NCBI GenBank assembly: GCA_026552975.1
Contig: JAPMTR010000078.1
Span: forward strand, 1 to 56,076
Direction of reading: 5' to 3'
Length of the DNA: 56,076 nucleotides
Origin: Candidatus Methanoperedens sp.
Lineage (GTDB): Archaea; Halobacteriota; Methanosarcinia; Methanosarcinales; Methanoperedenaceae
The notes under the pieces are model-generated. The model ran no database searches and had not been told where the DNA came from. It saw only the letters and a program-made list of their open reading frames with translations. This document shows, in pieces, positions 8,219 through 17,967 of this stretch (positions are counted from its first letter, which is position 1; every line of letters begins with the position of its first letter). The position numbers and the translations under genes are program-made.

Positions 8219-9511
8219 ATGAAAAATACAGGCAAAAGATCTATTGAGATAATTGAACGGGATAAGAAAGTCGTTTCACCTTCGCTCACACGCTCTTATG
8301 ACCTTGTGATCGACAGGGCCGAGGGCTCAACGATATATGATGTCGAAGGTCGGGGTTATATTGACTTTGCAGCAAGCGTTGCTGTTATGAATATTGGGTA
8401 TAACTGCCACAGAGTGAAGCAGGCAGTATGTGCCCAGATGGACAAAATGGTTCATTGTGGCTTTTCGGATTTTTATTCAGAGCAGCCCGTAAAACTTTCT
8501 GAAAAACTCTGTGAAATGACCGGATATGAGAAGGTGTTTCTCTCAAACTCTGGAACAGAAGCAGTTGAGGCTGCCATGAAGCTTGCATTCTGGTATACTG
8601 GACGACAGGGGATGATCTCATTCTACAAAGCTTTTCATGGCAGGACGCTTGGATCACTTTCCCTGACGAATTCAAAGATAAGGCATAAAGAGCATTTCCC
8701 GGCTTTCCATGTATTACACTCTGATTATGCCAATTGCTATCGATGTCCTCTCAATCTTGAATATCCGGACTGCGGCATAGCCTGTGTAAAAAAGATCGAG
8801 AATCTTATATTCAAAAGGGAACTTTCACCTAAGGACACTGCAGCTATCGTTGTTGAACCTATTCAGGGTGAAGGAGGATTCATAGTACCGCCTGTAGAGT
8901 TCCACAAAGAGTTGCGAAGGATATGCGATGAAAATGATGTCCTGTTGATCGCGGATGAGATCCAGAGTGGTGGCTTTCGGACAGGGAAATTCATGGCCAT
9001 GGAGAATTTTGGTGTAAGAGCTGATATTGTCTGTATGTCAAAATCAATCGGAGGCGGCATCCCTCTGGGCGCAACGCTCTCAACTGACAAAATAATGAGC
9101 TGGCCGCCTGGGACACATGCAAATACCTTTGGGGGAAACCTCCTTGCTGCAGCCGGAGGCCTGGCAACACTTGAATTCATGGAAAGCAGCAAGCTCGGGG
9201 AAAAGGCAGTTGAAAAAGGTAACTATATTATGAAGAGGTTAAATGAACTTAAGGATATATATGCGGTGATAGGTGATGTGCGGGGCATAGGTCTTATGAT
9301 CGGAGCCGAACTTGTGGAAAAGGATGGATCTCCAGCATCTTCCAGGCGGGATACGATAATTAACAAAGCACTTGATGGTGGGCTTATTTTGCTTCCTGCA
9401 GGAGATTCAGTCATAAGGTTCGTTCCCCCGTTGATCATTAAGAAGACAGAGATCGATAAAGGTCTTGAGATATTTGAGACTGCCTTAAGATCAAGTCAAG
9501 TTAATAAATGA
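8219..9511 (+). CDS. gabT: class III aminotransferase, GABA aminotransferase-like
   Basis: 430 residues of PLP fold type I. The NSGTEAVEAAMKLA motif binds the cofactor phosphate, EPIQGEGG and LIADEIQSG are the aspartate region, and MSKSIGGGIPLGA carries the Schiff-base Lys (Lys275). A Cys-rich insert (NCYRCPLNLEYPDCGIACVK, about residues 172-193) is typical of archaeal members, some of which act on ornithine or as racemases. Pairing with the upstream aldehyde dehydrogenase favours an omega-amino acid substrate. An AGAGG site precedes the ATG. Confidence 0.85.
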   Translation: MKNTGKRSIEIIERDKKVVSPSLTRSYDLVIDRAEGSTIYDVEGRGYIDFAASVAVMNIGYNCHRVKQAVCAQMDKMVHCGFSDFYSEQPVKLSEKLCEMTGYEKVFLSNSGTEAVEAAMKLAFWYTGRQGMISFYKAFHGRTLGSLSLTNSKIRHKEHFPAFHVLHSDYANCYRCPLNLEYPDCGIACVKKIENLIFKRELSPKDTAAIVVEPIQGEGGFIVPPVEFHKELRRICDENDVLLIADEIQSGGFRTGKFMAMENFGVRADIVCMSKSIGGGIPLGATLSTDKIMSWPPGTHANTFGGNLLAAAGGLATLEFMESSKLGEKAVEKGNYIMKRLNELKDIYAVIGDVRGIGLMIGAELVEKDGSPASSRRDTIINKALDGGLILLPAGDSVIRFVPPLIIKKTEIDKGLEIFETALRSSQVNK

Positions 9512-9573
9512 TCGAAAGATATTTTTTACGTGAAACGTAAATTATATATACTATAATTCGTATATGTGCGAAC

Positions 9574-9643
9574 TATAGTGGGCAGAGAAACTTATTTTAT
9601 ATACCACCACTCCTATCTGCCCACTATACTCCTAGTTTAGGAG
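9574..9643. repeat. 13-bp inverted repeat plus adjoining hairpin
   Basis: TATAGTGGGCAGA (9574-9586) is perfectly repeated in inverse at 9616-9628 with a 29-nt spacer. CTCCTA (9629-9634) then pairs with TAGGAG (9638-9643) across GTT. The two structures abut with no gap. They lie between the convergent ends of the aminotransferase and antiporter genes. It could be a terminator, a structured RNA or a small palindromic mobile element. The remaining 200 bp of this gap holds nothing else I recognise. Confidence 0.6.
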
Positions 9644-9722
9644 GATTTTGATATTATGAATAACAGAAAATGAATCTGGAAAGCGTCGTTAATGAATCTA
9701 TATACTTAGGAAATTGCTTTGT

Positions 9723-11558
9723 TTATCTGATTTTATTAGCTGCTTCCTGTACTGCCCTGTGTTTTCCTATAATAGTCACATAATCTTCTTCCATAATAAT
9801 GGTTTCAGGGTGTGCAATAAGTGATTTATCCTTTCTTCTGATCATGACTATAAGGCTATCTTCCGGAAGTGAAAAGTCCTTTATTGCCTTTCCGATTATT
9901 TTTTTATTGTGTGCCTTTACCTCAACAATGTCTCCTTCCCCGCTTACTTCACACATTCCAAATAATACCGGATGTCCGACCATACCATCAAGCATAACAG
10001 CTGTTGCTATATTAGGACTGATAGAACTGATCCCAAGGTCTCTGAAGGTTTGGAGGTTTTCAGGCTTATTGACACGTGCTACCAGTTTCTCCTGCGTAAA
10101 TCCAAATTTTGTCTTTGCGATCTGGCAAACTAAAAGATTTGTGTTGTCCTGGTCAGTCGTTGCCACAAGATATTTGGCATGTTCTATCCCACCTTTTTTC
10201 AGAATACTAATTTCTTCTGCATTTCCATGAATTGCTTTAATTCCCAGCTTGGTCGCTTTTCTACAATTCTCTTCATTATTATCGATTATGACAACATTTT
10301 CACCCCGCTGCATGAACCGCTCTCCCAGTATCCTTCCAACACCTCCGCCTCCAATGATCAATATTTCCATAGGTATAACTCCTGTTTTATTAGCTATATA
10401 TCTTACACTTAATCCGATCAAAATTACTGTAGTAATAATTGTAATGAACATCAATCCAAGAAGATTTTCGGATTCCACGATCATACCTGAATCCCGCAGC
10501 CTCAACGAAAAATAAACGGCCATAGATGCTGGTACCACACCTCTTGGCCCCATAGCGGCAATGAATAATTTTTCACCAGTCTTAAGATCAGATGAAAATG
10601 TTGACAGGAACACTGAGGCCGGCCTGATTATAAACATCAATATTCCCACAAAGACCAAACCCTTAAAACCGATCGCCTGTATGTAATTAAAATCTATAAG
10701 GGTTGATAACAGGATAAAAATGATCGATAACAATATTATTGATATATCTTCCTTAAAATCTTTTATGACTTTTTTGTGTGGAACATCAGATGAGCCTATA
10801 AAGATCCCAAATATCGCCATTGCCATTATTCCAGACTGGTTTCCGATATTCTCAGCGCTTACAAATGCTGCAAGAATGACCGCCACAGTAAATAACCTGG
10901 CATATTGTGGTGTGATCGATGGGAGTTTTCGCAAAACGAGGAGAAGGACAACACCGCTCAGGATTCCAAAAAAAGCACCATCCAATAACCGCAACAGTAT
11001 AAATTCAATAGCTTTACTGCCTGTAAGGGACGTGGATATCCATTCAAAAACAAGGGCGGCAAAGATCACACTCACACCGTCATTTAGAACCGCTTCTGCC
11101 TGGAGAATACCTGATACTTTATTATTTGCCCTTATTTGCCTGATAATAGGGGTAATTACTGAAGGCCCGGTTGCGGAAATAAGTGCTCCAAATAGCAGAG
11201 CAATATTAAAAGGTAACTGGAATAAAAAGTATGTGACTATCGCACAAAGTAATGCTGTTATGACCACTCCGCCTGTAACGAGGTTAATTATATTGTGCTG
11301 GATTTTACGAAGCTGCCTGATATCAATATCCAGACCACCATCAAAAACGATTATGGCAACGGAAAGACCCACCATCAGTTCGATGCCATTCCCAAATTCT
11401 CCCGGGTCAAGAAGTCCTGTTATTTCTGGCCCCAAAATGATACCTGCAAAAAGCAAAAAAACAATACTGGGTATTTTAAGTACCTGTCCCAGTATGTTCG
11501 CTAAAATACCAATTATAATTACTCCGGCAAGGGATGTCAGTAGATATGTAGAGCTCAT
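9723..11558 (-). CDS. NhaP-type cation:proton antiporter with TrkA-N and TrkA-C domains
   Basis: 611 residues. The first 385 or so form a CPA1-like transport domain with about twelve helices (LFAGIILGPEITGLLDPG, VIIVFDGGLDIDIRQ, ISATGPSVITP, EAVLNDGVSVIFAALV carrying the Asn-Asp pair of electroneutral exchangers). Then comes a Rossmann TrkA-N domain (LIIGGGGVGRILGERF, VVIIDNNEENC) and a TrkA-C domain at the end. Such fusions exchange Na+ or K+ for H+ and are gated by NAD(H) or nucleotides (family knowledge). It fits the osmotic and ionic theme of the following genes. Confidence 0.9.
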   Translation of the reverse strand: MSSTYLLTSLAGVIIIGILANILGQVLKIPSIVFLLFAGIILGPEITGLLDPGEFGNGIELMVGLSVAIIVFDGGLDIDIRQLRKIQHNIINLVTGGVVITALLCAIVTYFLFQLPFNIALLFGALISATGPSVITPIIRQIRANNKVSGILQAEAVLNDGVSVIFAALVFEWISTSLTGSKAIEFILLRLLDGAFFGILSGVVLLLVLRKLPSITPQYARLFTVAVILAAFVSAENIGNQSGIMAMAIFGIFIGSSDVPHKKVIKDFKEDISIILLSIIFILLSTLIDFNYIQAIGFKGLVFVGILMFIIRPASVFLSTFSSDLKTGEKLFIAAMGPRGVVPASMAVYFSLRLRDSGMIVESENLLGLMFITIITTVILIGLSVRYIANKTGVIPMEILIIGGGGVGRILGERFMQRGENVVIIDNNEENCRKATKLGIKAIHGNAEEISILKKGGIEHAKYLVATTDQDNTNLLVCQIAKTKFGFTQEKLVARVNKPENLQTFRDLGISSISPNIATAVMLDGMVGHPVLFGMCEVSGEGDIVEVKAHNKKIIGKAIKDFSLPEDSLIVMIRRKDKSLIAHPETIIMEEDYVTIIGKHRAVQEAANKIR

Positions 11559-11848
11559 TCAACCTTTCTGGATTATGGAATTATTCCTTAATAACCCTAC
11601 CTTCTTTTTTCAACATGATCAAATATGGACTAGACTAACATGTTCAGTATATTGATTTTAGTGTTACAGAAATAATTTTAATAACATTTTATAGATAAAA
11701 CTTAATATAACTTAATTACCAGAAAGATTTATTATAGATAATATTTAATGACTGCTAAATACTAAGAAGAATTATTATCGATTTTCGGTCAAAAATGAAG
11801 AAAAAAACATGAAACTAAACCAAAAGCATAACAATATTCAGGCAAAAT
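11559..11848. other. 290-bp AT-rich divergent intergenic region
   Basis: Lies between the divergently transcribed antiporter (-) and MscS (+) genes, so it should hold both promoters. Several TATA-like stretches are visible (for example TTTATAGATAAAAC near 11690 and ATTTATTATAGATAATATTTAA near 11728), but none can be assigned with certainty. No RNA gene or repeat was seen. Confidence 0.4.
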
Positions 11849-12982
11849 ATGGCGATCACGGAACTATTTAATTACGATCTATTTGGAGTGAAAATAGATA
11901 AACTCATATTATTTTTTATAATAATATTTTTAACTTTTTTAATTAAATTTATAATAATATATATTATAGATTCCAAGATATCTGTTCTGGTAAAAAAATC
12001 AAAGACAGAGTTTGATGATCTGTTAATAAATGCGATAAAGATCCCGCTTGGTTACATGATATTGCTTCAGGGTTTCTATGCGGCAACACTGGCACTTCAA
12101 TTACCCGAAAAGATAGGGCTATTTGAGATATCATTAATTGTGCATGCCATCTACATTCTCTCTGTTTCGTTGATCATGCTATATTTTACGTTCAAAATTA
12201 TAGACATTATAGCATATTATCTTTATCTTCAAGCAAAAAAAAGTGAAAGCACCCTGGATGATCAGCTTGTTCCATTGATCGTGAAAAGTTTACGCATAGT
12301 TGTTGCTACTGTGGGTATACTGTTCATTCTCCAGAATTTTGGCTATAATGTAACATCCTTGCTTGCAGGATTGGGCATAGGAGGTCTTGCATTTGCACTG
12401 GCTGCGCAAAATACCGTAAGTAACCTTTTTGGTTCGATCACCATTTTTTCCGATAAACCATTCCAGCTTGGGGATTGGATACAGGTCGGGGATATTGAAG
12501 GTACAGTTGAAGAAGTAGGATTCAGGACAACACGCGTTCGCAGGTTTGACCAGGCCCTTGTTACTGTCCCGAACAGCCAGTTCATAAACACCGGGGTCGT
12601 AAATTATTCAGCTATGAAAAAACGCAGGATCACATTCAATCTTGGATTAATATATGGGACTTCTGCAAGCAAGATGAATGAAGTTGTTGCTGGAATAAAA
12701 AAGATCATTAAAGAAGATGAGGAGTTTGACCATTCTTTCTATATGGTAAGATTCACAGAGTTTGGAGCATATTCATTGAACATATTTATATATTGTTTTA
12801 CAAGGACAACGGATTGGGCTGAATTTTTGAGAGTAAAAGAGAAATTCAATATAAAGATCATGCAATTGGTTGAAGAGCTATGCGTCCAGATAGCTTTCCC
12901 ATCGCAGACAATATATATGAATAATCCATATTTAAATAATGGAAATGATAAGACCCGGGAAATGATTCCCGGGAATAGTTAA
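11849..12982 (+). CDS. mscS: MscS-family mechanosensitive channel
   Basis: 377 residues with about five membrane helices, then the pore helix LLAGLGIGGLAFALAAQNTV and the beta domain signature FSDKPFQLGDWIQVGDIEGTVEEVG (read around residues 170-245), ending with the alpha/beta C-domain. These channels release solutes on hypo-osmotic shock. It lies 15 nt before ablA, which makes a compatible solute, so accumulation and release of the solute may be co-expressed. The ribosome site is weak. Confidence 0.92.
   Translation: MAITELFNYDLFGVKIDKLILFFIIIFLTFLIKFIIIYIIDSKISVLVKKSKTEFDDLLINAIKIPLGYMILLQGFYAATLALQLPEKIGLFEISLIVHAIYILSVSLIMLYFTFKIIDIIAYYLYLQAKKSESTLDDQLVPLIVKSLRIVVATVGILFILQNFGYNVTSLLAGLGIGGLAFALAAQNTVSNLFGSITIFSDKPFQLGDWIQVGDIEGTVEEVGFRTTRVRRFDQALVTVPNSQFINTGVVNYSAMKKRRITFNLGLIYGTSASKMNEVVAGIKKIIKEDEEFDHSFYMVRFTEFGAYSLNIFIYCFTRTTDWAEFLRVKEKFNIKIMQLVEELCVQIAFPSQTIYMNNPYLNNGNDKTREMIPGNS
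12954..12973 (+). promoter_or_regulatory. 8-bp perfect hairpin at the mscS-ablA junction
   Basis: CCCGGGAA (12954-12961) pairs perfectly with TTCCCGGG (12966-12973) around an ATGA loop. The GC-rich stem is embedded in the last codons of the channel gene, 24 nt before the ablA start, in AT-rich surroundings, and is not followed by a T run. It is therefore more likely an RNA-processing or stability element than a terminator. Confidence 0.45.
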
Positions 12983-12997
12983 AATGGGGGAAATTAA

Positions 12998-14323
12998 ATG
13001 GTAATTTATAATGAAAAACAACAGAGAATAGCTGAGAAAATAAATCCGGCTGCTCGGATCTCTAATTGGAAGGATTGGAAGTGGCAACTGAGAAATTCCA
13101 TTAAGGAAATATCAACGTTTGAGAAATTAACAGGTATTACATTTGAAGAAAATGAAAGGAAACTTCTTGAAAAAACGGTCGAAAAATTTCCCCTCTCAAT
13201 AACACCTTATTATCTATCTTTGATCGATACAAAGGATTATAAGAACGATCCGGTCTTCTTACAGTCAGTCCCTTCTCCCGGAGAATTGGTCGTAGAAAAA
13301 TATGATATGGTAGACCCATTATCAGAAGATAAAGATAGTCCAGTTCCTGGAATTACCCATCGTTATCCAGACCGGGTATTATTCCATATAAGCAATATCT
13401 GCTCCATGTATTGCAGGCATTGCACAAGGAAACGAAAAGTAGGTGACCGCGATTCAATCCCGAACAAAGAAGAAATTATTAAAGGAATCGAATATATTAA
13501 GAACACTCCGGTTATCCGTGATGTATTGTTATCAGGCGGTGACCCATTCATGTTATCCGATGAGTATCTTGACTGGATACTCACGGAATTAAGAAAGATA
13601 CCGCATATTGAAGTGATACGCATAGGAACAAGAATGCCGGTCGTTCTCCCCTATCGTATAACTGATGAGCTGATCGCCACGCTTAAGAAACACCACCCGA
13701 TATGGATAAATACGCATTTTAATCATCCAAGGGAAATAACCGGTTCATCAAGAGAAGCGCTAAAGAAACTGGCTGATGCAGGATTTCCTCTTGGCAACCA
13801 GACAGTCCTTCTTGCGGGTGTGAATGATTGCCCGCGAATAATGAAAAGACTCGTGCATAAACTCGTCCAGAATCGTGTCAGGCCCTATTATCTTTATCAA
13901 TGTGATCTTTCAGAAGGATTATCACACTTCCGAACCCCCGTTGGTAAAGGGATCGAGATCATCGAAAGCCTGATAGGGCATACAAGCGGGTTTGCTGTCC
14001 CGACATATGTGATCGATGCCCCGGGGGGAGGGGGGAAAATACCTGTTATGCCAAATTATTTGATCTCATGGTCAACGAACAAAGTGGTTCTTAGAAATTA
14101 CGAAGGAGTAATTACAACATACAAAGAACCTGACCGCTACGAACCTATTTTTTGTGATAGGAATTGCGAAGTGTGCAAATTGCAGCTAAACCTTGATGGG
14201 GCTGAAGCAATACAGAATATTGGTATTGAGAAATTGCTATCTGACTATGATGATGCTATTTCTCTGACCCCTGAAAATAATGACAGGATGGATAGACGAA
14301 GTGATAACAAGATTAGTGAATGA
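12998..14323 (+). CDS. ablA: L-lysine 2,3-aminomutase
   Basis: 441 residues. The radical SAM cluster motif CSMYCRHC gives Cys135, Cys139 and Cys142. The PLP Lys347 sits in APGGGGK. The two Asp residues that bind the epsilon-amine of lysine are present (Asp303 in QCDLSEG and Asp340 in IDAPGG), which supports lysine as substrate. The enzyme makes beta-lysine, the first step to the osmolyte N-epsilon-acetyl-beta-lysine in methanogens (established). AATGGGGGAA precedes the ATG. It overlaps the acetyltransferase gene. Confidence 0.96.
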   Translation: MVIYNEKQQRIAEKINPAARISNWKDWKWQLRNSIKEISTFEKLTGITFEENERKLLEKTVEKFPLSITPYYLSLIDTKDYKNDPVFLQSVPSPGELVVEKYDMVDPLSEDKDSPVPGITHRYPDRVLFHISNICSMYCRHCTRKRKVGDRDSIPNKEEIIKGIEYIKNTPVIRDVLLSGGDPFMLSDEYLDWILTELRKIPHIEVIRIGTRMPVVLPYRITDELIATLKKHHPIWINTHFNHPREITGSSREALKKLADAGFPLGNQTVLLAGVNDCPRIMKRLVHKLVQNRVRPYYLYQCDLSEGLSHFRTPVGKGIEIIESLIGHTSGFAVPTYVIDAPGGGGKIPVMPNYLISWSTNKVVLRNYEGVITTYKEPDRYEPIFCDRNCEVCKLQLNLDGAEAIQNIGIEKLLSDYDDAISLTPENNDRMDRRSDNKISE

Positions 14324-15161
14324 TTGTGTAATAACTATCGGAAAATCCATATTACAGCATGGGAAATATAATGACCGCATATACTTGATGAAATTATCAA
14401 AGGATGATTTTCCAGATATCATAGATCAACTGGATCATTTAGCTAAAGAGAAAGGATATTCTAAGATATTCGCTAAAGTACCTGAATATGCAAACGATGA
14501 TTTTATCAAGAATGGTTATCAGGTTGAAGCAAAAATACCAGGGTTTTTCAATGGGAAGGAAGACGTCTATTTTTTGGGGAAATATTTTTCTGGATCTAGA
14601 AAGCTTGACACCAGGATAGCGGAAATAAATACAATATTAAATGTTGCGGGATCAAAAAAAAGTAAAAAAAATTTTAATGTAATTGATCCAGCCCTTTCCC
14701 ATGGATTCAATTATAAGATATGTGATAGATCCTGTGTTTTCCAGATGGCAGACCTCTACAGGAAAGTCTTTGATACATATCCATTCCCAATATTTGATCC
14801 GCAATATCTCCTGAAAACAATGGATGAAAACTTTATTTATTCAAGTATGTGGAAAAATGATACAATAGTTGCTTTATCCTCATGCGAAATGGATGTAAAA
14901 GCACAAAATGTGGAAATGACCGATTTTGCAACATTACAGGAATACCAGGGAAAAGGTTTAGCCATATATCTTTTGAATAATATGGAAAAAGAAATGAGGA
15001 AAAGAAAAATCAAAACAGCATATACTATATCAAGAGCTGTTTCTTATGGCATAAATATAATCTTTGTGAAAATGGGTTACGAATATTGCGGTACTCTGGT
15101 TAATAATACGAATATTTCCGGGAACTTTGAAAGTATGAATGTATGGTATAAATTATTATAG
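14280..15161 (+). CDS. ablB: beta-lysine N6-acetyltransferase
   Basis: A GNAT-fold protein following ablA. The acetyl-CoA loop is visible as [15 protein letters not shown], and the N-terminal [17 protein letters not shown] stretch is characteristic of AblB. The first ATG (14280) overlaps ablA by 44 nt; a GTG at 14316 gives an N-terminus more like known AblB proteins and an 8-nt overlap, and may be the true start. It acetylates beta-lysine at the epsilon position to complete the compatible solute. Confidence 0.92.
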   Translation: MTGWIDEVITRLVNDCVITIGKSILQHGKYNDRIYLMKLSKDDFPDIIDQLDHLAKEKGYSKIFAKVPEYANDDFIKNGYQVEAKIPGFFNGKEDVYFLGKYFSGSRKLDTRIAEINTILNVAGSKKSKKNFNVIDPALSHGFNYKICDRSCVFQMADLYRKVFDTYPFPIFDPQYLLKTMDENFIYSSMWKNDTIVALSSCEMDVKAQNVEMTDFATLQEYQGKGLAIYLLNNMEKEMRKRKIKTAYTISRAVSYGINIIFVKMGYEYCGTLVNNTNISGNFESMNVWYKLL

Positions 15162-15227
15162 GATTATAGATAATGAACTATTGAACTATTGTTGAAATTT
15201 ATAAAAAATCTGGGATTGGAGGATATT

Positions 15228-17042
15228 ATGATGAAAGAATTATTAGAGTATGATAAAACAAGATTGATAGAGGAATTATGGAAGTCTGACCCTGAGATAT
15301 ACAGGATACTCAGATCAAGCAATAGACTATATGATGCAAGGAAAGGGATCTTAGATCATCTAAACGAGTTAGAACGGCATATTTTCAATATATATTCAGA
15401 CAAACATTTTAAAAATATCAATATCCTGGAGAGAAATAATGCAAAGGAATGCATAAGAGGTTTAAAAAATATCATTCGATCTGAAAATGAGGATATTACC
15501 AATTATTCAGCATTGAATTCATTATACAGGGTTGCAAAGAAAAAGGCAAAATTTGATAGCTTGAAAGAAGGATTTTACCTGGAATTTATTAATCTTTTCA
15601 AAGGTATTAACTGCAAATCAGGAATATATGCCGAAAAGGAAATCCCTTCATACATTAACCTGACCGGGCATCTGGCAGCAATTGAACGAATGAAAATACT
15701 TGATGAATATTCATCAAATATGGAAACATATTTCCTTCGTTATAAGACTGGAATGGATAAAGACCTGATAGAGAAAAGAAATAATAATAAAAGATCAATT
15801 ATGGATTTTTTCAATGCCAGTGAAGAAGATTGGCAGGACTATAAATGGCATATTAAAAACATAATCTCAGATATTGAGACAATGAAGGAATTAGTAGTTT
15901 TAAGTGATGATGAGCTAAAAGGCCTTGAATGTGCACGTAAAAATTGCATACCATTTCAGATCACACCTCACTATCTTTCCCTATTTGACCGGGAAAACTC
16001 GAAGAAATATGACCAGGCAATAAGAGCACAGGTCCTTCCCAGTGAACACTACTGCTGGAACTATACGCTCAGTAAGGAATCCGGAACAAGCCTTGATTTT
16101 ATGGGTGAAGGATCAACAAGTCCCATACAGGGAATAACAAGAAGATATCCACAGATACTTATTCTCAAACCTTTCGATTCATGTCCGCAGATATGTGTCT
16201 ATTGCCAGAGGAACTGGGAGATCACCGATATAAAAGATGCAGTTTTTTCGCGGGAAACCATAAAGAATGCCCTTGATTGGATAAGCAATAACAAGAACAT
16301 AAAAGAAGTCCTGGTCACCGGCGGGGACCCATTAACTCTTAATGATGTCTCTATTGATTGGTTATTGTCTGAAATCTCTAAAATAGGTCATGTTGAAAGA
16401 ATAAGAATTGGAACCAGGATCATAGTAACAATGCCGCAGCGCATAACAGAAGAACTCATTGAAATATTTGAAAAATATCATGAACTTGGGACAAGGGAAC
16501 TATGCATTGTTACACATTTTGAGCACCCGACAGAGTTAACCCCTGATTGCCTGGAAGCCATAAAGAAGATCAAAAAAATCGGAATGAACCTGTACAACCA
16601 GCAGGTTTTCACATATTATAATAGTAAAAAATATGAATCCTCCTTATTAAGAACTTTGTTGAAGAAATCGGGGATAGATCCCTATTATACATTCAACACA
16701 AAAGGAAAAGATGAGACAATAGATTACCGCGTACCAATTGCCAGGATCGAACAGGAAAGAAAAGAAGAGGCAAGATTCCTGCCAGGCATGGCGCGAACAG
16801 ATGAGCCTGTTTTCAATGTCCCAAGACTTGGAAAATCACATCTTCGCTCATGGCAGGACCATGAGGTAATAATGATATTGGAAGATGGAAGAAGAGTATA
16901 TCGTTTCTATCCATGGGAATCCAAATATGCCCTGGTTGAACCGTATAATTATACCGATGTTTCGATATATGATTATCTCAAAAGATTGAAAGATGATAAT
17001 GAAAATGCGGATGATTATTCATCGATATGGTATTATTTTTAA
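15228..17042 (+). CDS. lysine 2,3-aminomutase paralogue with N-terminal extension, altered substrate site
   Basis: 604 residues from ATG 15228, preceded by GGAGGA (15218-15223); an upstream TTG (15189) lacks such a site. Residues 1-200 form a helical extension not found in AblA; the rest is aminomutase-like. The radical SAM Cys319, Cys323 and Cys326 (CPQICVYC) and the PLP Lys536 (RLGKSHL) remain, but the two lysine-binding Asp positions are Asn490 (FNTKG) and Asn530 (FNVPR), and the PLP loop lost its Gly run. The reaction is probably a 2,3-aminomutation of another amino acid. It follows ablB directly. Confidence 0.8.
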   Translation: MMKELLEYDKTRLIEELWKSDPEIYRILRSSNRLYDARKGILDHLNELERHIFNIYSDKHFKNINILERNNAKECIRGLKNIIRSENEDITNYSALNSLYRVAKKKAKFDSLKEGFYLEFINLFKGINCKSGIYAEKEIPSYINLTGHLAAIERMKILDEYSSNMETYFLRYKTGMDKDLIEKRNNNKRSIMDFFNASEEDWQDYKWHIKNIISDIETMKELVVLSDDELKGLECARKNCIPFQITPHYLSLFDRENSKKYDQAIRAQVLPSEHYCWNYTLSKESGTSLDFMGEGSTSPIQGITRRYPQILILKPFDSCPQICVYCQRNWEITDIKDAVFSRETIKNALDWISNNKNIKEVLVTGGDPLTLNDVSIDWLLSEISKIGHVERIRIGTRIIVTMPQRITEELIEIFEKYHELGTRELCIVTHFEHPTELTPDCLEAIKKIKKIGMNLYNQQVFTYYNSKKYESSLLRTLLKKSGIDPYYTFNTKGKDETIDYRVPIARIEQERKEEARFLPGMARTDEPVFNVPRLGKSHLRSWQDHEVIMILEDGRRVYRFYPWESKYALVEPYNYTDVSIYDYLKRLKDDNENADDYSSIWYYF

Positions 17043-17160
17043 TTAGTGATTCCAGTTTCGAAAACGCAATTGTATAAAATTGTAAAATTGCTAAAAGTTT
17101 AAATATCATAAAAAAAATATCCAAGCAAGCAACTAATCAATCACAAGAGGAGGAGATTGA

Positions 17161-17967
17161 ATGGAATTTATCAGCCAGGAACAACTATCATTAATAGCTT
17201 TTGATATCTTAATATTTATTTTTATTATTCTTTTAACTGCAATAATAGCCAGTCTATCGAAAACATTGATCGAAAAAACATTAAGATCAAGTTCCCCCTA
17301 TTTTATAGCACATATAAAAAATTATATATTTGTCCTGATCTGGGGAATTGGTATCATTCTCGGACTTAAGCAAATAGGTATTTCAACAGACGTCTTACTT
17401 TTATTGATGGCGCTTACAGGCATTGGTTTTATTTATTCGGCCAAATATATCCTGCAAAATTATATTTCACGGACTTATCTCAATTTACAGATGCAATATA
17501 AAGTCGGTGATATGATAACGATCAATAATTTTTATGGGAAAGTTATAGAGATCACTGACCTTAATACAGTTTTACTCGATAAGGAAGGAAGCTTGATCGC
17601 AGTTCCAAATGTCCACTTATTAAAAGAGGTCTGGATAAAACACAGGTCTATAGAGGGTTATACGATGACGATCCCTGTTGTGATCAGCAAGGAGATCGAT
17701 TCGGTGATCTTTGAAAAAGAATTTTTAAATTCAATAAGTGAATTGAAGAAATATTTTAAAAATGAACCAAAGATCATAACTTCAAAAACAAATGAAAAAA
17801 CCATCGAACTTTCTTTGACTTTGAGTTTGAAAGACCCTGAGAAAAAAAGTGTTGTAACAGTTGAGATCAAAGAGATTATCGAAAAATTGGTTTCTGATTT
17901 AACGGAAAAAGTGCAAAAAGAGAAGAAAGAAACTGAAATCCAGGATATTAAGGATATTTCCAAATGA
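17161..17967 (+). CDS. small MscS-family channel
   Basis: 268 residues: two N-terminal helices, the pore-lining helix (VLLLLMALTGIGFIYSAKYI), then the beta domain (YKVGDMITINNFYGKVIEI) and AVPNVHLL, where most MscS proteins have a PN motif. An AAGAGGAGGAG site sits just before the ATG. The stop overlaps the start of the APC permease by 4 nt (ATGA), so the channel and transporter are translated together. The pore helix lacks the usual Gly/Ala repeat, so conductance may differ. Confidence 0.85.
   Translation: MEFISQEQLSLIAFDILIFIFIILLTAIIASLSKTLIEKTLRSSSPYFIAHIKNYIFVLIWGIGIILGLKQIGISTDVLLLLMALTGIGFIYSAKYILQNYISRTYLNLQMQYKVGDMITINNFYGKVIEITDLNTVLLDKEGSLIAVPNVHLLKEVWIKHRSIEGYTMTIPVVISKEIDSVIFEKEFLNSISELKKYFKNEPKIITSKTNEKTIELSLTLSLKDPEKKSVVTVEIKEIIEKLVSDLTEKVQKEKKETEIQDIKDISK

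Noticed and set aside
10720-11655. 311-residue plus-strand frame opposite the NhaP-type antiporter
   Set aside because: It is the antisense shadow of conserved transmembrane coding sequence; composition is Ser/Thr/Ile-rich with no motif.
15189-15227. TTG start giving 13 more residues on the aminomutase paralogue
   Set aside because: GGAGGA is placed for ATG 15228, not for the TTG.
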